DNA from: Clostridiales bacterium
GTDB lineage: Bacteria > Bacillota > Clostridia > Oscillospirales > Acutalibacteraceae
Length of the DNA stretch: 14,540 bases
Assembly (NCBI GenBank): GCA_012511005.1
Contig: JAAZGX010000204.1
Coordinates: 1-14,540 of the forward strand
Direction: 5' to 3'
Part shown: in pieces, positions 5,765 through 14,509 of the stretch
How the letters are laid out: each line of letters opens with the position of its first letter
How positions within the stretch are numbered: position 1 is the first letter of the stretch
The notes under the pieces: model-generated
Databases searched by the model: none
Seen by the model: the letters and a program-made list of their open reading frames with translations, nothing else
Told to the model about the DNA's origin: nothing
Position numbers and translations under genes: made by a program

Positions 5765-6876
5765 CCGAATATCCTTCCGAAAAAGCCTTTTTTCTTTTTG
5801 TCGTCATCTTCCGGCTTTTCGTCATCGTGTGTTTCTTCTTCTGTTTCCTCAGTTTCTTCTTCTGTTTCTTCTTTTGTTTCTTCTTGAGGTTCTTTCGTTA
5901 TTGCTTCTAAATCTGCTTTTATCATAGCTTCAACATATTCCGGCTCGTCTTCTTCAAAGTCCTCCGGTAATGATATAAAAAGACCTTCCGCAAACGCAAG
6001 CGGGTTAAATGGCTGTAAATCGTCAATAGCCTCGCCTACTCCTACAAATTTTACGGGTATATTTAAATCATTCTTTATGCCAAGCACAACGCCGCCTCTT
6101 GCCGTTCCGTCAAGCTTTGTAAGGGCTATGCCCGTAATTTCCGCTATATTCTTAAATTCCTTTGCCTGATTTATAGCGTTTTGCCCCGTTGTGGCATCAA
6201 GGACTAAAAGCACTTCTCTGTCGGAATACGGAAGCTCCCTGTCTATGACTTTGTATATCTTTTCAAGCTCACTCATTAGATTTTTCTTGTTATGAAGTCT
6301 GCCTGCCGTATCGCATATTATTATATCACAGTTTCGCGCTTTTGCGGCGGCAATAGTATCAAAAATTACGGCCGCGGGGTCCGCGCCCTCTTTATGCTTT
6401 ACAATCTCAACACCTGCTCTGTCCGCCCAGATTTGGAGCTGGTCAATAGCCGCCGCTCTAAAAGTATCTGCCGCTGCCATTATGACTTTTTTGTCCTGTG
6501 CTTTATACATCGCAGCCATTTTGCCTATTGTCGTTGTTTTACCGACACCGTTTACGCCTATTACAAGGATTATTGACGGAACTGTAATAAGACCCATATC
6601 CTCCCCGCCCTTTAGCATATCGGCAACGATTTCAACAACTTCCGCTCTTATTTTCTTTGGGTCCGTTATGCCCTTTTTGCGTACACTGTCGTTTAGCCTC
6701 GTTGTAATTTCACTCGCAGTCGATACGCCGACATCGCCCATAACGAGAGCTTCCTCAAGCTCGTCAAAAAGCTCCGCGTCTATTGAAGTGTAGCTGTCAA
6801 GCACATTATCCAACGCGCCCGACATATTATTTCTCGTTTTTCTAAGACCGAAATTTATTTTTTTAAATAGTCCCAT
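5761..6876 (-). CDS. ftsY: Signal recognition particle receptor FtsY with C-terminal acidic tail
   Basis: This SRP-receptor GTPase pairs with Ffh at the membrane to deliver ribosome-nascent chains to the translocon. Of its 371 residues, 1-95 form the N domain. The G domain carries P-loop GVNGVGKT (107-114), DTFRAAA (137-143), DTAGR (189-193), TKLDG (253-257) and the FtsY-type end FVGVGEAIDDLQPFNP (277-292). There is no N-terminal acidic A domain; the protein opens with a short basic amphipathic stretch (2-18), as in minimal FtsY proteins. Instead an acidic Glu/Thr-rich tail spans about 305-359 and closes with KKKKGFFGRIFG (360-371), a basic/hydrophobic end that resembles the membrane-targeting starts of many FtsY A domains. 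The tail is encoded by short tandem repeats. GAGG lies 7 bases before the ATG, 27 bases after smc. Confidence 0.97.
   Translation of the reverse strand: MGLFKKINFGLRKTRNNMSGALDNVLDSYTSIDAELFDELEEALVMGDVGVSTASEITTRLNDSVRKKGITDPKKIRAEVVEIVADMLKGGEDMGLITVPSIILVIGVNGVGKTTTIGKMAAMYKAQDKKVIMAAADTFRAAAIDQLQIWADRAGVEIVKHKEGADPAAVIFDTIAAAKARNCDIIICDTAGRLHNKKNLMSELEKIYKVIDRELPYSDREVLLVLDATTGQNAINQAKEFKNIAEITGIALTKLDGTARGGVVLGIKNDLNIPVKFVGVGEAIDDLQPFNPLAFAEGLFISLPEDFEEDEPEYVEAMIKADLEAITKEPQEETKEETEEETEETEEETHDDEKPEDDDKKKKGFFGRIFG
5831..5885. repeat. Short tandem repeat in the ftsY acidic tail
   Basis: On the plus strand, the unit GTTTCTTCTTCT and close variants recur with starts at 5831, 5852, 5864 and 5876. 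A shortened 9-base copy starts at 5843. All unit lengths are multiples of three except for the truncated final copy, so copy-number change would keep frame. The units encode repeats of the type EETE/EET in FtsY (about residues 332-349). Confidence 0.85.
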
Positions 6877-6903
6877 ATTATTACCTCTACATATATTTTG
6901 CGG

Positions 6904-9900
6904 CTACTCAAGCCCTAACTGTTTCACCATTTGCGCTGTTTTTAGTTCAAGCAGCTTTGAAACACCTTTTTCCTGCATAGTCACACCGTAAAGCATATCG
7001 CTTTCTTCCATAGTGCCCCGCCTGTGCGTTATCAAAATAAACTGAATATCTGATGACATCGTTCTAAGGTATGAGGCGTACTTGTTTACATTTACATCAT
7101 CAAGCGCCGCCTCTACTTCATCAAATATGCAAAAAGGTGACGGGGAAACCTTTAGCATAGCAAATAGAAGCGCAATAGCGGACAAGCCTTTTTCACCGCC
7201 CGATAAGAGGTCTATATTCTGTATATTTTTACCCGGCGGCTGCACATTTATGTCTATGCCGCTTTCAAGTATATCTAACTCGTCCGTAAGCTTTAACTCT
7301 GCCTTGCCGCCCTCGAAAAGCTCGCCAAATGTTTTTGAAAAACTTTCGTTTATTAAAATGAAGCTTTCTGAAAAACGCTTTGCCATTTTATCCGTTAATT
7401 CGTTTATCATTTTTATAAGCTCTTTTTTTGATGTCTCCACATCCTCTATTTGACCGCCCAAAAACAAATAACGCTCCGATACTTCACGGTATTCATCAAT
7501 AGCGGCAACATTTACGCTGCCGAGCGCCTTTATTTTACTTTTTAGCTCTGAAAGCCTTTTTTGCGACTGCCCGACATTTTCTATAACAATTCCTAACTGC
7601 TCCGCCTCGCGCCTCGTCAGCTCATATTCTTCAAAAAGCTTTGCGCAAACATCATCGTATTCGCGCATCATAGCGCTTTTTCTCTCCTCAAGGCGCACAA
7701 CCTCCCTGCTTAGCGCCTCTCTTTCAGTAGATTTTGACCGTTCAAGCAACCGCATTTTACTGCTTTGCAATTCGCTTTGTTCGCGTTGCTTTATAAACTC
7801 TGCAATTACTTCTTCAATTTCATTCTTATCCTTGTCAAGCCTTTCCTGCTCTGTTTTAGTTTGCTCTATCTGCTCTTTTATATCGGAGTTTTTATTCTCT
7901 ATCTCCTTAATTTCAAAATCCAACTGACTTATCCTGTCTTTATGAGAAGAGCCGCGCCTTTTAAGTCTGTCTATCGTTTCGTTTTTCGCCTCAATCTCTT
8001 TCTCGTTTGAAAGGATTTGAAGGTTAATGTCCTGTAATTTTGAAATTAGCCGCTCACGAGCATCGTTAAAGCTATCCCTGTCGCCCGTAATTTCGGACAG
8101 ATTACTTTCTATTTTAGATATTTCCTTTTGCAGAATTAAAAGTCTTTTTTCTTCGTCTTCCTTTTCTTTCAGGATTTTCTCTTTCCTTATTACAATACTG
8201 TTTTTCTCATCCTCTTGCGCTCTTTTTGAAGAAAGAGCCGTTTCAAGCTGACCTTTTTTTAACTCCCACAGGCTTTCAAAACGAATAAAATCCTCATTTA
8301 ACGCTGTTATCTCACTCTTATGTGCCGTAAGTGATGCCTCTGCTTTATTAAATTTTTCAGTTGCGTTTTTCACATTTGCCGACACAATGTTGAGCGCCGA
8401 CTTTATCTCCTGTGCCTTTTTATTGAGCTTTTCTATTTCATTTCCTCTGCTTAATATGCCTGCCGAATGCGTTTTTGAACCGCCCGTTATCGAGCCGCCG
8501 GCGTTTACTACCTGACCGTCAAGCGTTACAACCTTGAAGCGGTAACCGTACTTTTTGGCTATCACAACAGCGCTGTCCATATCGTCCGCTACAACGGTTC
8601 TGCCAAGCTGTGATAGTATTATCTCCTTGTATTTTTTATCGTGCGATACAAGGTTTGATGCAATATCAATAAACCCAAAACAATCCTCTAAGGATTTTTC
8701 CTCAAGATTTTTTCCCTTAATAGCCGTAAGCGGTAAAAATGTCGCCCTGCCGGAACCGCTGTTTTTCAAAAATGTTATCGCTCTCTTTGCGTCATCTTCT
8801 GTGTTAGTTACTATATTTTGAAGCTGTGCGCCGAGTGCCGTTTCAATAGCAAGCGCATACTCCTCTTTGACCGTTAAAAGCTGTGACACGGGGGCGTGAA
8901 TACCCGTAAGCGTTCCCCTTTTCACCTCTTTCATAACGGCTTTTACAGAGCCGTAATAACCCTCCATATTTCGCTCTAAATCAAGAAGCATTGATGACTT
9001 GGAGTTCGTTTGCATCAACTCATTTTTAAGTTTATTTTCTTGCTCTGCTATTTCTTTTGCTTTTTTCTCTCTTTGCTCTTTTAGCATAACAAGTCCGTCT
9101 AATGCGTTATTATGCTCTGTTAATTTTTCTTTTGTATGTAAAAGACTGTTTTTCGCCTCATCACTTTGCTTTGTGAGAGCGTCTATCAGCGGAGTTTGCT
9201 CTGCCTCGTTTTCTTCAATAGCCTTTATTCTTGAGTCTATTTCAAGAGCTGACGAGTTGCCTTGTGATATAAGCACACGGCAATCCGCAAGTTCAATAGA
9301 TAAGCGGGATAAGTCAGAGGAAAGTGTTTCATATTTCCCCGCTGCAAGCTCACTTTTGCTGGAAAGCGCGTTAATCTCATCTGTAACCGCCAAAAGCTCT
9401 GTCTTTTTACCGTTAATTATCGTTTCTAAATCGGTTATTTGCTTTTTTGCCTCATCAATTTGCTCGGCAAGACGCTTGTTTACATCATCTTCTAAAAGCT
9501 TGTCGCGCAGTATTCTGTCTATAGCCTCATTATTATGCTCAATAGAGTTCTTAAGTACGGCTATTTCGCCGCTAAGTGACAGCGCTTTTTCATCAATTTC
9601 AAATGAAGTTCGCCTTTTCTCATCTATTCGTACCGTTATTTCTTGTATCTCTGTATGTGTGCTTTCTATTTTTGCCTCAATGTCAAAAAGCTCTTTTTCT
9701 GCCGCTTTATACTGTGCGTCCGCGGCTGTGAGCTTTGTTTCCTGCCCTACTAAATTTTCTTTTGTTCTTTCTATCGTGCGAAGCCAAAGCCCTATTTCTA
9801 AATTCTTTCTTTCGGAGGCATATGTTAAAAATTGCTGCGCCTTTTCGCTTTGTATCCTAAGAGGCTCTACCCTGTTTTCAAGCTCCGCTAAAATATCTCT

Positions 9901-10473
9901 TAATCTTATTAAGTTGTCCTCCGCTTGGTCAAGCCTTTTTAGCGAATCTGTCCGTCGGTAGCGGTAGTGGGAAATCCCCGCCGCTTCCTCAAACATATCT
10001 CGTCTTTCCGTTGATTTTGCGGAAATCATATCATTAATTTTACCCTGACTGACAATAGAATAGCCCGACTTTCCAAGCCCCGTATCCATAAACAACTCAT
10101 GAATATCCCGAAGCCTTACGATTTCACCGTTTAGCTTATACTCACTTTCACCTGAACGATAATACCGTCTCGTTATACTAACCTCTGAACTGTCAACCTT
10201 TAAATTCCCGTCTTTATTATCAAGCTTTAGGGTAACTTCGGCATAGCCTACAGCGCGGCGTTCTGAAGTGCCTGCGAACACCACATCCTCCATCTTCGCG
10301 CCGCGAAGCGATTTCGTGGACTGCTCGCCGAGAACCCAGCGTACCGCATCGGAAATATTGCTTTTTCCGCTCCCGTTAGGACCCACTACTGCCGTAATAC
10401 CCTTGCCGAAATTAAGCGTTGTTTTATCCGGAAAAGACTTAAAGCCTTGCATTGTTAATGACCGTAAATACAT
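6904..10473 (-). CDS. smc: Chromosome segregation SMC protein
   Basis: This is a 1189-residue SMC ATPase, normal length, forming the ScpA-ScpB-SMC condensin that loads at the origin and organises the chromosome. The N-terminal head carries Walker A GPNGSGKS (31-38). Long heptad-rich coiled coils follow from about 165 to 500, with a hinge at about 500-680 (start near GYYGSVKAV; glycine-rich GGSITGGS close to its end). A returning coil runs to about 1000. The C-terminal head has the ABC signature LSGGEKGLSA (from about 1090) and Walker B FCIFDEVEAALDD with D1118 and E1119. The ATG lies 15 bases after the radical SAM stop; the ribosome binding site is a weak GGTGA 7 bases upstream, overlapping that gene's end. 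scpA and scpB are not in the window. Confidence 0.98.
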   Translation of the reverse strand: MYLRSLTMQGFKSFPDKTTLNFGKGITAVVGPNGSGKSNISDAVRWVLGEQSTKSLRGAKMEDVVFAGTSERRAVGYAEVTLKLDNKDGNLKVDSSEVSITRRYYRSGESEYKLNGEIVRLRDIHELFMDTGLGKSGYSIVSQGKINDMISAKSTERRDMFEEAAGISHYRYRRTDSLKRLDQAEDNLIRLRDILAELENRVEPLRIQSEKAQQFLTYASERKNLEIGLWLRTIERTKENLVGQETKLTAADAQYKAAEKELFDIEAKIESTHTEIQEITVRIDEKRRTSFEIDEKALSLSGEIAVLKNSIEHNNEAIDRILRDKLLEDDVNKRLAEQIDEAKKQITDLETIINGKKTELLAVTDEINALSSKSELAAGKYETLSSDLSRLSIELADCRVLISQGNSSALEIDSRIKAIEENEAEQTPLIDALTKQSDEAKNSLLHTKEKLTEHNNALDGLVMLKEQREKKAKEIAEQENKLKNELMQTNSKSSMLLDLERNMEGYYGSVKAVMKEVKRGTLTGIHAPVSQLLTVKEEYALAIETALGAQLQNIVTNTEDDAKRAITFLKNSGSGRATFLPLTAIKGKNLEEKSLEDCFGFIDIASNLVSHDKKYKEIILSQLGRTVVADDMDSAVVIAKKYGYRFKVVTLDGQVVNAGGSITGGSKTHSAGILSRGNEIEKLNKKAQEIKSALNIVSANVKNATEKFNKAEASLTAHKSEITALNEDFIRFESLWELKKGQLETALSSKRAQEDEKNSIVIRKEKILKEKEDEEKRLLILQKEISKIESNLSEITGDRDSFNDARERLISKLQDINLQILSNEKEIEAKNETIDRLKRRGSSHKDRISQLDFEIKEIENKNSDIKEQIEQTKTEQERLDKDKNEIEEVIAEFIKQREQSELQSSKMRLLERSKSTEREALSREVVRLEERKSAMMREYDDVCAKLFEEYELTRREAEQLGIVIENVGQSQKRLSELKSKIKALGSVNVAAIDEYREVSERYLFLGGQIEDVETSKKELIKMINELTDKMAKRFSESFILINESFSKTFGELFEGGKAELKLTDELDILESGIDINVQPPGKNIQNIDLLSGGEKGLSAIALLFAMLKVSPSPFCIFDEVEAALDDVNVNKYASYLRTMSSDIQFILITHRRGTMEESDMLYGVTMQEKGVSKLLELKTAQMVKQLGLE

Positions 10474-10488
10474 TCACATTTCACCGTT

Positions 10489-11484
10489 TCACATTTTCTC
10501 TATTTCTATTTCATACCGTGCTAAACTTCCGCTCTTTACAGTGCAGCAGTAGCCGTACTCTTTCAGTTTTTCTATATTTATTCTTTTTTGCCCTATCATT
10601 TTTGACAGCTCGCTTTGTTTCACTTTAACAGTATACTGACCTTTAGGCAAGTCTTTTAACTTAATAAGTGCCGCTTTTAGGTAAAGCTTGCTTTCGCACA
10701 GTTCTCCGAATGACGGGTGATATGGACCCGCTATATACCCTTCCTCCACGGCACCGCCTGAGTGAAGTCCAAGCCGTATAACCTTTATGTTGTTTTCATA
10801 AAACAAGGGGAGCATTAAAGCGCATAAATCGACTGCCTCGTCAAGCGTTTCCGGTGTATATTCGCCGCTGTTATAAAGCGATTCAAGGCGCGTGCCTTTT
10901 ATAACTATCGTAGGATAAATACGAACAGTGTCAGGCTTTAATTTTATTATATCCGTACAAGCTTTTAAATCTTTTTCTGCTGTACTTTTGTAAAGTCCCG
11001 TCATCATTTGAAGACCAAGGGAAAAACCGTGTTCTTTAACTCTTTTGGATGCTTTTTCTATTTCAAGCGCCGTATGCCCTCTGCCGTTTGCTTTTAGCAC
11101 ATTATCATCTGTGCTTTGCGCGCCAAGCTCTATTGAGGTGACGCCGTATTCTTTTAGCAAGCTAAGGGTTTCATCTGAAACACAGTCAGGGCGCGTCGAT
11201 ATTCTAATCCCGTGAAAAATACCGCTGTCCTTAAACTCGTTTGCAGTTTTAAGATATTTAAGCATAAGCTCTTTTGGTATTGCCGTAAAACTGCCTCCGA
11301 AAAAGGCAAGCTCTGTTTTTTCATTGTCAAGCGTTTCTCGTTTTATGCCTTTTAGCGTTTTTATTATATCCTCACTCTTTAAGGGTTTCATTTGACCGGA
11401 TATTTGTTTTTGATTGCAAAAAGAACAAGAATGCGGACAACCTGCATGCGGCACGAAAAATGCTATATTAGCCCTTTTCGTCAT
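10489..11484 (-). CDS. Elp3-like radical SAM protein without acetyltransferase domain
   Basis: A 331-residue radical SAM enzyme. The cluster-binding cysteines are C16, C20 and C23 (GCPHSCSFC), a CxxxCxxC motif. GGSFT (63-67) contributes to SAM binding, and STRPD (96-100) and ELGAQS (119-124) are typical of Elp3/TIM-barrel radical SAM proteins. Residues from about 245 form a C-terminal domain of the type that follows the barrel in this family; there is no GNAT acetyltransferase domain as in full-length Elp3. Proteins of this kind commonly lie between rnc and smc in Clostridia, but I know of no established substrate. RNA or tRNA modification is a guess from family and neighbours. The start overlaps the rnc stop (ATGA), and no Shine-Dalgarno is visible upstream, so translation probably depends on coupling to rnc. 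Older annotations may call it a coproporphyrinogen oxidase-like protein, which I do not support. Confidence 0.88.
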   Translation of the reverse strand: MTKRANIAFFVPHAGCPHSCSFCNQKQISGQMKPLKSEDIIKTLKGIKRETLDNEKTELAFFGGSFTAIPKELMLKYLKTANEFKDSGIFHGIRISTRPDCVSDETLSLLKEYGVTSIELGAQSTDDNVLKANGRGHTALEIEKASKRVKEHGFSLGLQMMTGLYKSTAEKDLKACTDIIKLKPDTVRIYPTIVIKGTRLESLYNSGEYTPETLDEAVDLCALMLPLFYENNIKVIRLGLHSGGAVEEGYIAGPYHPSFGELCESKLYLKAALIKLKDLPKGQYTVKVKQSELSKMIGQKRINIEKLKEYGYCCTVKSGSLARYEIEIEKM

Positions 11485-12140
11485 AGCTGTGAAAGAGCGG
11501 ATTTAGCGGCTTGCTGCTCTGCTTCCTTTTTACTTTTTCCTCTGCCCTCTCCCCCCGGTTTTCCGTTTATTATTACGACCATACTAAAAACTTTATCATG
11601 GTCGGGTCCCGTTTCTCCGGTAAGCTCGTATCTAATAGTGCTGCCTTTAACTTTTTGGATTTTCTCTTGAAGAATTGTTTTGTAATCATCCGTTTCGTTT
11701 ATTCCCATAACGGCGGGCTTTATAAACTTTAATACTAAAGGTCGTACCGCGTCTATTCCACCGTCAAGATAAACGGCGGCTATGAGTGCCTCAAAAGCGT
11801 CCGCAAGGATAGAAGGGCGCTTTCTGCCGCCCGTCTGCTCCTCCCCTTTTCCCAGAATTAAATGTTCGCCTAATGAAAGTATGTTTGCAAATTCAAACAG
11901 CGAATTTTCGCACACCAATAATGACCTGAGCTTTGTTAAATCCCCCTCGCGCTCTTTACCGAAGTTTTTATAAAGATACTCCGCAGTTATAAACCCTAAT
12001 AGAGAGTCGCCTAAAAACTCAAGCCGCTCATTATTATAAATAAGCCCCTTTTCGTTTGAATATGAGGAATGTGTTAAGGCTGTTTTAAGAAGTGTTTCAT
12101 CATTAAATATGTATCCTGCCGTCTTTTGTAAATCAGTCAT
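11481..12140 (-). CDS. rnc: Ribonuclease III
   Basis: This is the double-strand-specific endoribonuclease that processes rRNA precursors and structured mRNAs. With the start chosen here it has 219 residues. The endonuclease domain shows the signature NERLEFLGDSLLGF (37-50) with E38, E41 and D45, then E65, D114 and E117, at the same numbers as the E. coli catalytic residues. The dsRNA-binding domain covers about 152-217 (start near YKTILQEK, end near KKEAEQQAAKSAL). I prefer ATG at 12140, which has AAGGAG 10 bases upstream and overlaps the plsX stop by 8 bases. The frame also extends to a GTG at 12170, but that has no ribosome binding site and would add ten basic residues across the plsX end. 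Confidence 0.97.
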   Translation of the reverse strand: MTDLQKTAGYIFNDETLLKTALTHSSYSNEKGLIYNNERLEFLGDSLLGFITAEYLYKNFGKEREGDLTKLRSLLVCENSLFEFANILSLGEHLILGKGEEQTGGRKRPSILADAFEALIAAVYLDGGIDAVRPLVLKFIKPAVMGINETDDYKTILQEKIQKVKGSTIRYELTGETGPDHDKVFSMVVIINGKPGGEGRGKSKKEAEQQAAKSALSQL

Positions 12141-13140
12141 CGTCACCGCTCTCCTTCGATAAATGTTCACTCAATCCGTCTATTACTCGTTTTTCGGAAT
12201 ACTGTGCCGCTTGCCTTATAGCATTCTTGAAAGCTTTTGCGTCAGACGAGCCGTGTGCTTTTATTACGGGTTTTGTAAGCCCCATTAAAGCGGCACCGCC
12301 ATATTCTTTGTAGTCCATTTTCTTCTTAAAGTCGCCCAAGCCTTTTCTCACGCCAAGATACGATAGCTTTGAAAGAGTTCCCGCCGTAAATATCTTTTTT
12401 ATATTGCCAAGCAGCGCAAGCGCCGTACCCTCATATGTTTTTAAGATTATATTACCCGTAAACCCGTCCGCCACAACAACATCAGCCGCTGTAAACGGAA
12501 TATCACGCGCCTCGGCATTGCCTATAAAGTTTATTTCGGGAGTGTTTTTTAACATCTCATATGCATCTATATAAAGTTGTGAGCCTTTATTTTCTTCCTT
12601 GCCGATATTCGCTAAGCCTACCCTCGGATTTTCTATGCCAAGTACATTTTTCATATAAATAGAGCCCATGACGGCAAATTGCCTTATTGCTTTTGCTGTG
12701 CAATCAATATTCGCCCCGCTGTCCATAAGCATAAAAGGACCGTTATCGCCCGGCATAACAGAGCCTATTGCAGTTTTTTTTATACCTTTTATTCTTTTCA
12801 CAATAAATGTACCGCCTACTACAAGCGCGCCTGTACTTCCCGCGGAGACAAAGGCGTCTCCCTCTCCGTCACGCAGAAGGCGCAGACCTACAGCCATTGA
12901 GGTTTCGTTGCCCTTGTGCCTTATTGAAACCGGATTGTCCTCCATCTTAAATATATCGGCAGCGTGAGCTATAGAAATACCGTTTTCTTCTATGCTATTG
13001 CTCGTTATAGCCTTTTTTATCTCGTTTTCGTCGCCTACGGCAATTATATTAACTCCTAACTCTTTTACGGCAAGCGCCGCCCCTTTTAATATCTCAACGG
13101 GCGCGTTGTCCCCTCCGAATGCGTCTATTATTATTTTCAT
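12133..13140 (-). CDS. plsX: Phosphate acyltransferase PlsX
   Basis: This is a peripheral membrane enzyme of 335 residues that converts acyl-ACP and phosphate to acyl-phosphate, the donor used by PlsY to acylate glycerol 3-phosphate. Family signatures are DAFGGDNAP (6-14), VSAGSTGALV (98-107), MDSGANIDC (139-147) and VVADGFTGN near 222-230. Length is normal. AAAGGA lies 7 bases before the ATG, and the gene follows trmFO after 39 bases with no hairpin, so it is probably part of the same transcript. Its substrate carrier, acpP, which is often the next gene downstream in Firmicutes, is instead in a separate unit at 2923-3147. No FapR-type palindrome is visible upstream. Confidence 0.98.
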   Translation of the reverse strand: MKIIIDAFGGDNAPVEILKGAALAVKELGVNIIAVGDENEIKKAITSNSIEENGISIAHAADIFKMEDNPVSIRHKGNETSMAVGLRLLRDGEGDAFVSAGSTGALVVGGTFIVKRIKGIKKTAIGSVMPGDNGPFMLMDSGANIDCTAKAIRQFAVMGSIYMKNVLGIENPRVGLANIGKEENKGSQLYIDAYEMLKNTPEINFIGNAEARDIPFTAADVVVADGFTGNIILKTYEGTALALLGNIKKIFTAGTLSKLSYLGVRKGLGDFKKKMDYKEYGGAALMGLTKPVIKAHGSSDAKAFKNAIRQAAQYSEKRVIDGLSEHLSKESGDDD

Positions 13141-13179
13141 ATAACCGTCCTTTCGGTCAAATAAATAGTGTTTTTAAGG

Positions 13180-14478
13180 TTAATTTGACATTTTTTCCGT
13201 GAAAAATTTTAGACTTCTGTTAGAAAGAGCTTCATATCTTAAAGCTTTTTCCTTTATTACCTCAGAAAGCGGCGGCAACAGTCCAAATGCCGCGCCCATA
13301 GGCTGAAAATCTTTGGTTTTCGTATCAAGAATATGACATATTAGCGCGCCTGTCATTGTAATTTGCGGCAACGCCAAAGGCTCTTGATTTAGAAGTTTTC
13401 TTGCCGCGTTTTGCCCTGCTATTATGCCTGAGCTTGCCGACTCCATATACCCCTCTACTCCCGTTAATTGCCCCGCAAAATAAAGGTTCTTCCATTTCTT
13501 TGTTGATAAATCAGAATTTAATATTTTCGGGGAGTTTATGAATGTATTTCGATGCATTACGCCAAAGCGGGCATATTCGGCATTTTTAAGCGCCGGTATT
13601 AACGAAAAAACGCGCTTTTGCTCAGAAAACTTTAGGTTCGTTTGAAATCCGACAAGATTGTAAAGCGTACCTGCTGAATTTTCTTTTCTAAGCTGCAAAT
13701 TCGCCCATGGTCTATGTTCCGTTTTAGGGTCTTTCAGTCCCACAGGCTTTAGCGGACCGTAGCGCATACTGTCTTTCCCGCGCCGCGCAAGAACTTCAAT
13801 AGGCATACATCCCTCATACACATCAAAAGCGTGTATCTCCGCGGTTTCGGCGTTAATTAAAGCGTCATAAAACTCCTCATACTGTTTTTTATTCATAGGG
13901 CAATTTACATAATCGCTCTCGCCGCCCCTGTCATAGCGTGACTGAAAAAAGCTTTCGTTATAATCAATACTGTCTGCCGTGACGATAGGCGCCGCGGCAT
14001 CGTAAAAACTAAGTAAGCTGCCGAATTTACTTGATATATCGCTTGTAAGCGCGTCTGACATTAAAGGACCCGCCGCAATAATTACGGCATCACCGTCGGG
14101 AATACTTAAAACCTCTTTACGGACAACGGTAATATTCTTCTCACAGCTTATAATGCGTGTTACTTCCTTTGAAAACAGCTTTCTATCAACAGCTAAAGCG
14201 CCGCCCGCGGGAACGCGGGATTTTTCGGCGGCGGCAAGGCAAACAGAGCCGAAACGCCGCATTTCCTCTTTGAGAAGTCCCGCGGCAGATGCTAATCTCT
14301 CAGCTTTTAGAGAGTTTGAGCAGACAAGCTCTGCAAAATCCTCGTTACTGTGCGCAGGTGAAAACTTTTGCGGCTTCATCTCATAGAGCGTTACTTTTAT
14401 TCCTTTTTTTGCAAGCTGCATAGCCGCTTCTACACCCGCCAATCCCGCACCGACTACGATAGCAAGAGGTTTAGACAT
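13180..14478 (-). CDS. trmFO: Methylenetetrahydrofolate--tRNA (uracil-5-)-methyltransferase TrmFO
   Basis: This flavoprotein of 432 residues makes 5-methyluridine at tRNA position 54, taking the carbon from methylenetetrahydrofolate and the electrons from FADH2. The N-terminal Rossmann fold has the FAD-binding GAGLAGVEAA (10-19). The catalytic cysteine region ELVCSNSLKAE gives C53, and YEGCMPIEVLARRG gives C224; these correspond to the two functionally important cysteines known in the family. The motif GVEGYMESASSGIIAGQNAA near 340-359 closes the FAD site. AAGGAG lies 6 bases before the ATG. It follows within 31 bases the end of another minus-strand frame, in keeping with the frequent topA-trmFO pairing in Firmicutes. 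Confidence 0.97.
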   Translation of the reverse strand: MSKPLAIVVGAGLAGVEAAMQLAKKGIKVTLYEMKPQKFSPAHSNEDFAELVCSNSLKAERLASAAGLLKEEMRRFGSVCLAAAEKSRVPAGGALAVDRKLFSKEVTRIISCEKNITVVRKEVLSIPDGDAVIIAAGPLMSDALTSDISSKFGSLLSFYDAAAPIVTADSIDYNESFFQSRYDRGGESDYVNCPMNKKQYEEFYDALINAETAEIHAFDVYEGCMPIEVLARRGKDSMRYGPLKPVGLKDPKTEHRPWANLQLRKENSAGTLYNLVGFQTNLKFSEQKRVFSLIPALKNAEYARFGVMHRNTFINSPKILNSDLSTKKWKNLYFAGQLTGVEGYMESASSGIIAGQNAARKLLNQEPLALPQITMTGALICHILDTKTKDFQPMGAAFGLLPPLSEVIKEKALRYEALSNRSLKFFTEKMSN

Positions 14479-14509
14479 AAGCCACTCCTTTTATTTGGTT
14501 GCACGATTA

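Noticed and set aside
8999..9961. Plus-strand open frame of 320 codons inside smc
   Set aside because: It is Ser/Phe/Leu-rich low-complexity sequence lying opposite the SMC coiled coil, has no recognisable motif, and reflects the reverse complement of Glu/Lys-rich codons. I treat it as a shadow.
11481..12170. Longer RNase III starting at GTG 12170
   Set aside because: There is no ribosome binding site for that GTG. ATG 12140 has AAGGAG upstream and gives catalytic residue numbers matching E. coli RNase III.
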